Assembly: GCA_964441945.1 (NCBI GenBank) | Contig: CAYTWB010000098.1 | Location: 1-11,892 of the forward strand | DNA from: JADGQM01 sp964441945 | GTDB taxonomy: Bacteria > Desulfobacterota > Syntrophobacteria > Syntrophobacterales > Syntrophobacteraceae | Length of the DNA stretch: 11,892 nucleotides | Reading direction: 5' to 3' | Shown here: positions 7,974 through 11,892 of the stretch, one piece after another | Position numbering within the stretch: the stretch's first letter is position 1 | Layout: the number at the start of each line of letters is the position of its first letter | Translations under genes and position numbers: made by a program | The notes under the pieces: generated by a model | The model's database searches: none | Seen by the model: the letters and a program-made list of their open reading frames with translations, nothing else | Told to the model about the DNA's origin: nothing

Positions 7974-7979
7974 TCTCCT
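7974..7979 (-). promoter_or_regulatory. Ribosome binding site of the symporter-kinase
   Basis: AGGAGA on the minus strand, 8 nt before the ATG at 7963-7965, within the 22-bp gap after the small membrane protein gene. It supports the chosen start of the symporter-kinase. Confidence 0.7.
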
Positions 7980-7987
7980 AGCGTTCT

Positions 7988-8203
7988 TTAACCTGGCCGG
8001 CCTTTTTCCCTGCCCAGGCTTGCGGCTATAAGAAACAGTAGAAAAACGATGATGCCCCAGACCACGTATAGATAGATGAAAAGGGTTTCGTTGAGCGGTT
8101 TCTCGGGTATCTTGAGGATCGGCCAGCTGAAGAGAAAGAGACAGAAGGAAAACAGCCACAGGTGAAACCCTGGTTGCCTCAATATATTGCTGAGCTTCTC
8201 CAT
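7988..8203 (-). CDS. Small two-helix membrane protein, probable accessory of the symporter-kinase (CbrX-like position)
   Basis: A 71-aa protein with two clear hydrophobic helices (about 14-31 and 42-62), a short loop containing KIPEKPLNET, and a basic C-terminus (REKGRPG). Both ends are therefore probably cytoplasmic by the positive-inside rule. It has a strong ribosome binding site (AGAGGAGA, 6-8 nt upstream) and sits between two large genes with gaps of 23 and 22 bp, so it is a real gene despite its size. I cannot name its family from sequence. Small hydrophobic proteins are regular partners of SSSF transporters (YjcH/DUF485 with ActP, DUF3311 and DUF4212 types), and cbrX occupies the same place before cbrA. 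A role in assembly, transport or signalling of the downstream symporter-kinase is inferred from position. Confidence 0.85.
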   Translation of the reverse strand: MEKLSNILRQPGFHLWLFSFCLFLFSWPILKIPEKPLNETLFIYLYVVWGIIVFLLFLIAASLGREKGRPG

Positions 8204-8208
8204 CTGTT

Positions 8209-8216
8209 TCTCCTCT
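8209..8216 (-). promoter_or_regulatory. Ribosome binding site of the small membrane protein
   Basis: AGAGGAGA on the minus strand, 5 nt from the ATG at 8201-8203. It is the strongest Shine-Dalgarno match in the run and is the main evidence that the 71-aa frame is translated. Confidence 0.75.
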
Positions 8217-8226
8217 GGTTGGACTG

Positions 8227-10935
8227 TTATTTCCGCTCCAATACCCTGCGAATCGTTTTGGCAAGATTGGCGACCACATAAGGCTTCATGACAAGCTCAC
8301 GAATTCCCTCCTCTTGAGCCTGCTTCTCGTTGATCAGCTCGCTGAAGCCGGTGCACAGTATGACCGGAATATCCTTCCTGATGGCCATGAGCTCCCGGGT
8401 GAGCTCTTTCCCCGTAAGACCCGGCATGGTCATGTCGGTCAAGACCAGGTCGAACGAGTCGGGTTGGGCGCGGAAGGATTTCAGAGCTTCTACGCTGCTC
8501 GTTTTGGCAGTGACATGGTAGCCGATGGATTCCAGCATTTCCTTCCCCAGCTCAACCAGGGCCTCTTCATCATCGACGAACAGAATTCGTTCGCTGCCGG
8601 CTGGAAGCACTTCCACGATTTGGGCTTCCGGTGGGATCTCCCGTGTAATTCTCGGAAGAAAGACGTGAAAGGTGCTTCCGAGTCCCGGCTCGCTATACAC
8701 GGTGATCGCTCCGCCATGGCTCTTAACGATACCCTGTACCACCGCAAGCCCCAGGCCGGTTCCCTCGGCCTGCCCCTTGGTGGTGAAATAGGGATCGAAG
8801 ATCCGCTCGATGAGCGCGGTATCCATGCCGTGGCCGGTATCACTCACAGTGAGACACACGTAAGGCCCCTCTTTCAGATCGGGATGTCTGGAAACAAGGG
8901 AGGCATCGACCACTGTATTCCACAACTTCACGCCCAGAATGCCCCCTTTGGTGCGCATGGCGTGTGCTGCATTCGTGCACAGGTTCATCAGTACCTGATG
9001 AATCTGCGTCGGATCTACGAGGACAAGGCTTTCGTCCGGACCGACCGCGATCTCCTGGCGAATCTCAATGGTTGTCGGGATTGAAGAGCGCAGCAGCTTG
9101 AGCGCCTCTTTGATGATGGGCGAGACCTTAACGGGCTTGCGTTCCTGCTCGGTCTGACGGCTGAATGCAAGGATCTGGGTCACCAGATCCTTGGCGCGAG
9201 AACCGGCATTGAGCACCAGCTCCAGGTTCCGCCGCAAAGGACTCCCGTCCGGAATCTTGGAGAGGGCCAGTTCCGTAAAGCCGATAATGGCCATGAGGAT
9301 ATTGTTGAAATCGTGAGCGATGCCCCCGGCAAGCGTACCGATGGCTTCCATCTTTTGTGCCTGGCGCAGTTCCCTTTCCAGCTTGACTTCGTGGGTGATG
9401 TCCCGGTGGATGCTCACATAATTGATGATGGTTCCCGAGCTGTCCCGAACCGGAGAAGCCGTGGCCTCCACTTCATAGTAAGTGCCGTCCTTCCTCTTGT
9501 TCGTAGCGCGACCCGACCACACCCTGCCCTGGGTGAGGGTGTCCCGTATGCTATTGAAGAAGGCCCTGTCATGCTTATCGCTCCTGAGAAGGCGGGTATG
9601 CCGGCCGATGAGCTCGTCGCTGCCAAAGCCGCTGATACGTTCAAAAGCCGGGTTCACGTATTGAATGATCCATTCCGTGCTGGTCACAATAATCCCCTCG
9701 GCCGCCTGCTCGATAGCTGTCGCCAGCTTTTCCCTCTCTTCCTCGGTCCTTCTGCGTTCGGTGATGTCGCGGATTGACTCTATGGCGCCTACAATGTTGC
9801 CCTTGCTGTCACACAGCGGTCCGGAGATTCCCCAAAGCGCACGCATCTGTCCTTTTACGGGCACATTGGCCTCTGCCAGAAGATGGTCGCCGATTCTCTC
9901 GACGGAATAGTATTTCCTCTCGATTTCTTCTCGAGATTCGAACACCAGATCAATCAGTATCCGCCTCCGAACCCCATAAAACGGCAAAGAATATTCATAG
10001 TCCCCTTTCCCCAGCATGCATTCGGCCGAAACCCCGGTCATCTCCTCAATCGCATGGTTCCAGGCGATGACCTTACCGTTCCGATCGATGGCAAACGTGG
10101 CATCCGGCAGGAAGTCAATGATCTCCTTCAGCCGTTGTTCGGACTCCCTCAGCGCCTCCTCGGTCCGTTTGATATCCGTGATCTCCTGTTCCCAGATATA
10201 CACGGTATCCACTTGCCCCGCATCGTTGAAGTCCGGCAGGTAATGGGAGTACATGCGACTCACCCCGCCCCGGGGCAGAGGCAGATCATATTCACAAAAG
10301 AGCTTTTGCCCGCAGATGGCCTTTTCGACGTTCTTTCTGACCGCTTCGTAGGCTGCTTCACCCAGAACATCCAACATGTGTTTTCCAACAAGCTCGGCTG
10401 TTGGCTTGCCCAAAAGGGTTTCGAAGCGTCTGTTCAGGAACAGATATTTCTGCTGAGTGTCGATTTGGGCAATAAGGGCCGGAAGGGAGTCTGTTATGGT
10501 GCGCATACGTCTTTCACTTCGTTCCAGCGCGTCCTCAGCCAGTCTTCGTTTCTTTCGAACCTCGGCGTCTTTCAGCTCCCGCTGCACGGCGGGAATCATG
10601 CGTGCCAGATGGTCCTTCATCACATAATCGTGTACTCCGGCCTTCATCATGGATACGGCAGTCTCTTCTCCCATGGTGCCCGACACGACAATAAAAGGAA
10701 TATCCCGGCCGGTCTCCTGCAAGAGTTTCAGTGCGCTGGGAGCATCGAACCGCGGCATGGCGTAGTCGGCGATGACAATATCCCACTCTCTCTTTTTCAA
10801 AGCCGACATCATCGATGACGCCGTTTCCACTCGTTCATAGACCGGTGCGTAACCCGCACGCTCCAAACGGCGTACAATCAGAGCCGCATCGCTCTCTGAA
10901 TCCTCGACAATCAAAACACGTAGTGTGGTACTCAT
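8227..10935 (-). CDS. Hybrid sensor histidine kinase (REC-PAS-PAS-PAS-HisKA-HATPase-REC)
   Basis: A cytoplasmic hybrid kinase of 902 aa with receivers at both ends. The N-terminal receiver (5-125) has E11/D12, phospho-acceptor D57 in ADYAMPRFDAP, S85 and K107 in YVMKDH; the Lys is not followed by Pro, a variant common in receivers placed in front of PAS kinases. PAS1 about 141-258, PAS2 about 265-393, PAS3 about 400-516. HisKA: GGIAHDFNNIL with phospho-His 541. HATPase: N651/N655, SDTGHGM (698-704), GTGLGLA (725-731). C-terminal receiver (782-900): D788/D789, D834, T862, K884. No membrane segments. The start follows a weak G-rich site about 10 nt upstream. The gene lies 23 bp before the small membrane protein gene and probably shares its transcript. 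The N-terminal receiver suggests another kinase, such as the one encoded upstream at 11051-11890, could control it (inference). Confidence 0.95.
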   Translation of the reverse strand: MSTTLRVLIVEDSESDAALIVRRLERAGYAPVYERVETASSMMSALKKREWDIVIADYAMPRFDAPSALKLLQETGRDIPFIVVSGTMGEETAVSMMKAGVHDYVMKDHLARMIPAVQRELKDAEVRKKRRLAEDALERSERRMRTITDSLPALIAQIDTQQKYLFLNRRFETLLGKPTAELVGKHMLDVLGEAAYEAVRKNVEKAICGQKLFCEYDLPLPRGGVSRMYSHYLPDFNDAGQVDTVYIWEQEITDIKRTEEALRESEQRLKEIIDFLPDATFAIDRNGKVIAWNHAIEEMTGVSAECMLGKGDYEYSLPFYGVRRRILIDLVFESREEIERKYYSVERIGDHLLAEANVPVKGQMRALWGISGPLCDSKGNIVGAIESIRDITERRRTEEEREKLATAIEQAAEGIIVTSTEWIIQYVNPAFERISGFGSDELIGRHTRLLRSDKHDRAFFNSIRDTLTQGRVWSGRATNKRKDGTYYEVEATASPVRDSSGTIINYVSIHRDITHEVKLERELRQAQKMEAIGTLAGGIAHDFNNILMAIIGFTELALSKIPDGSPLRRNLELVLNAGSRAKDLVTQILAFSRQTEQERKPVKVSPIIKEALKLLRSSIPTTIEIRQEIAVGPDESLVLVDPTQIHQVLMNLCTNAAHAMRTKGGILGVKLWNTVVDASLVSRHPDLKEGPYVCLTVSDTGHGMDTALIERIFDPYFTTKGQAEGTGLGLAVVQGIVKSHGGAITVYSEPGLGSTFHVFLPRITREIPPEAQIVEVLPAGSERILFVDDEEALVELGKEMLESIGYHVTAKTSSVEALKSFRAQPDSFDLVLTDMTMPGLTGKELTRELMAIRKDIPVILCTGFSELINEKQAQEEGIRELVMKPYVVANLAKTIRRVLERK

Positions 10936-10956
10936 AAAAAGCTTACCCCAACTTCA

Positions 10957-10980
10957 GATCAGACACCGGCTGTGTTGATC
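10957..10980 (-). other. Imperfect hairpin upstream of the hybrid kinase
   Basis: GATCA-g-ACAC (10957-10966) pairs with GTGT-TGATC (10972-10980), giving nine base pairs with one bulged base and a 5-nt loop. In the minus-strand transcript it would form about 20 nt before the start codon of the hybrid kinase. No U-tract follows, so it is not a classic terminator; a translational or RNA-stability element is possible. Confidence 0.45.
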
Positions 10981-10998
10981 CGAATCGGTCTATGACCA

Positions 10999-11011
10999 GA
11001 TTTGCCAAATC
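10999..11011. promoter_or_regulatory. Perfect palindrome, candidate operator
   Basis: GATTTG-C-CAAATC is a perfect dyad with 6-bp arms around one central base, 64-76 bp upstream of the hybrid kinase ATG. Its length and symmetry fit a dimeric regulator site, for example a LuxR-type protein, but nothing in the sequence identifies the binder. Confidence 0.35.
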
Positions 11012-11014
11012 GCC

Positions 11015-11035
11015 GCCTGTCCGGTAAGGGACGGC
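11015..11035. other. Bulged hairpin just downstream of the right-hand kinase gene
   Basis: GCC-t-GTCC (11015-11022) pairs with GGAC-GGC (11029-11035) around a 6-nt loop, giving seven pairs with one bulge, 16 bp after the stop codon of the right-hand kinase. An outer TTTGCC/GGCAAA pair (11001-11006 with 11033-11038) could enclose it. Without a U-tract it is at best a weak or Rho-assisted 3' end. Confidence 0.35.
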
Positions 11036-11050
11036 AAACGCAGCGAAATA

Positions 11051-11890
11051 TTAGAATTTCGGCGGATCGGCCGGAATCTCAATATGAAAGGTCGTCCCTT
11101 CACCCGGCTGGGACTCCACCCGGATGGCGCCATTATGCCTGTCGATGATCCTTTTGACAATCGTCAGCCCCAGGCCTGTCCCATCAGCCTTTGTGGTATA
11201 GAACGCTTCAAATACCCGCCCCATCACTTCGGAGGGTATTCCCGGTCCGGTATCCGCTATGGACAGAAGGATTCTTCCTCCCTTCCGTTTCCCTGTGATC
11301 CGCAACTCCCCCACTCCCTGCATGGCGTGAATGGCATTCAAGACCAGATTCAGGAACACCTGTTTGAAGCCGTTCAAGTCACACCAGGCCATAAGGGGGG
11401 TATCCCATTCCTTGTGGACTGTAATTCCATATTTCCAGGCGTTCTCGGTCAGCAGGAGAGTATTCTCCAGTGCTTCACCCAAATCCCGAAATTTGGGTTC
11501 AACACGATCCGTGCTTTTGCATAATCCCCGGACATTCTCCATCAAATTCTGAACCCGCTCGATTCCGTTTTGAACGATAGAGTAGTGATTCGTCATCTTC
11601 TCGTGGTGTTTCTCGATGGAGAACCGGTTGTTGATCTCCAGGCATCGATTCCTGAACGACAGGGGAACTTCAGGGTCATGAAGGACTTTCCCGTATGCCT
11701 CAACAGTGCTCCGCAGCTTCTCCGCTCCACGGGCGCATGCCTCTGTGCCGCCGATGATTGCCTGCAGGGGATTGTTTATTTCGTGGATGATTCCAGCGGC
11801 AATCTGTCCTATTGCGGCAATCTTCTCATTCGTTAGGTACTGTTCCTGCCTTCTCACATTCTCGATGACTTCCGAGGATGTTTCCAACAG
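11051..11890 (-). CDS. Sensor histidine kinase, NtrB-like core (HisKA-HATPase), N-terminus outside the window
   Basis: The C-terminal part of a histidine kinase. The frame is open to the right edge; a TTG at 11885-11887 is possible but has only a few bases before it, so the sensor region is almost surely missing. Residues are counted from that TTG. A coiled coil (about 5-25) leads to HisKA with AAGIIHEINNPLQA and phospho-His 35. N-box N180/N184 in LNLVLNAIHAM, G1 ADTGPGIP (211-218) and G2 DGTGLGL (235-241) complete a full catalytic domain. The HEINNPL box and LNAIHAM are typical of NtrB/ZraS-like kinases. The stretch between phospho-His and the ATPase domain is about 35 residues longer than in the other kinases here. 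It has no receiver, so a partner is needed; the N-terminal receiver of the next gene, 115 bp downstream, is one candidate. Signal unknown. Confidence 0.92.
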   Translation of the reverse strand: MLETSSEVIENVRRQEQYLTNEKIAAIGQIAAGIIHEINNPLQAIIGGTEACARGAEKLRSTVEAYGKVLHDPEVPLSFRNRCLEINNRFSIEKHHEKMTNHYSIVQNGIERVQNLMENVRGLCKSTDRVEPKFRDLGEALENTLLLTENAWKYGITVHKEWDTPLMAWCDLNGFKQVFLNLVLNAIHAMQGVGELRITGKRKGGRILLSIADTGPGIPSEVMGRVFEAFYTTKADGTGLGLTIVKRIIDRHNGAIRVESQPGEGTTFHIEIPADPPKF

Positions 11891-11892
11891 CA

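Larger units (their letters stand above)
10936..11050 (-). promoter_or_regulatory. Structured 115-bp gap between two kinase genes
   Basis: This is the only sizeable gap among the minus-strand genes, so it is the most likely place for an internal promoter or leader of the run starting at 10935. It contains three separate dyads (10957-10980, 10999-11011 and 11015-11035) and a smaller one, CCGA-A-TCGG (10980-10988). No convincing -35/-10 pair or sigma-54 site was found; TTGGCA at the palindrome is a -35-like hexamer without a good partner. Confidence 0.4.

Noticed and set aside
8314..9084. 256-aa plus-strand open frame
   Set aside because: Antisense to the HisKA-HATPase-REC part of the hybrid kinase; no domain, no start signal.
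303..9726. Inverted duplicate kinases as a site for an invertible DNA switch
   Set aside because: Protein identity is only about 62 percent in the segment counted and the DNA has clearly diverged, so frequent homologous inversion is unlikely; no recombinase gene is present.
9883..10818. 311-aa plus-strand open frame
   Set aside because: It lies fully antisense to the well-supported hybrid kinase, has no ribosome binding site or recognisable domain, and its composition is that of a complement-strand shadow.
1..11892. CRISPR array, tRNA, rRNA, transposase or phage gene
   Set aside because: None was seen; there are no regularly spaced direct repeats and every long frame is accounted for by signalling genes.

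Overview
The window is almost entirely two-component signal transduction. It encodes four histidine kinases (two of them hybrid), one stand-alone receiver, one receiver-PAS-PAS-LuxR regulator and one small membrane protein. By motif reading I count about eight PAS domains (one incomplete), one GAF domain, five receiver domains and four phospho-acceptor histidines, but only one DNA-binding domain. The base composition is moderately GC-rich. The style (stacked S-box PAS domains, hybrid kinases, and a PAS-LuxR regulator with a long conserved helical linker) suggests an anaerobic Deltaproteobacterium (Desulfobacterota, Syntrophobacter- or Desulfo-like). That placement is an impression, because no rRNA or marker gene is present.

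Layout. Bases 3-1814 (+): PAS-PAS-HisKA-HATPase-REC hybrid kinase whose frame runs off the left edge. Bases 1815-2111: convergent intergenic region with small dyads and a possible dispersed repeat, no clear terminator. Everything after that is on the minus strand and is transcribed right to left: a kinase running off the right edge (3' end at 11051); a 115-bp structured gap; a REC-PAS3-HisKA-HATPase-REC hybrid kinase (8227-10935); a 71-aa two-helix membrane protein (7988-8203); a 1231-aa fusion of a sodium/solute symporter with a STAC-like region, PAS, GAF and histidine kinase (4270-7965); an Rcp1-type receiver (3821-4261); and a REC-PAS-PAS-LuxR regulator (2112-3815). The last five genes are separated by only 23, 22, 8 and 5 bp, so they look like one operon.

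How they may work together (inference). The symporter-kinase resembles the N-terminal architecture of CbrA (SSSF-STAC-PAS-kinase), and the small membrane protein sits where cbrX sits before cbrA in Pseudomonas. The kinase core is of the Cph1-like type that usually works with Rcp1-like single receivers, and one is encoded 8 bp downstream. The LuxR-type regulator is the only visible transcriptional output. The hybrid kinase 8227-10935 could feed in further signals through its N-terminal receiver and three PAS domains. The two hybrid kinases are paralogues: their C-terminal ~500 residues align without a gap. A PAS domain is also near-duplicated between the symporter-kinase and the LuxR regulator, so the locus appears to have grown by local duplication and domain reuse.
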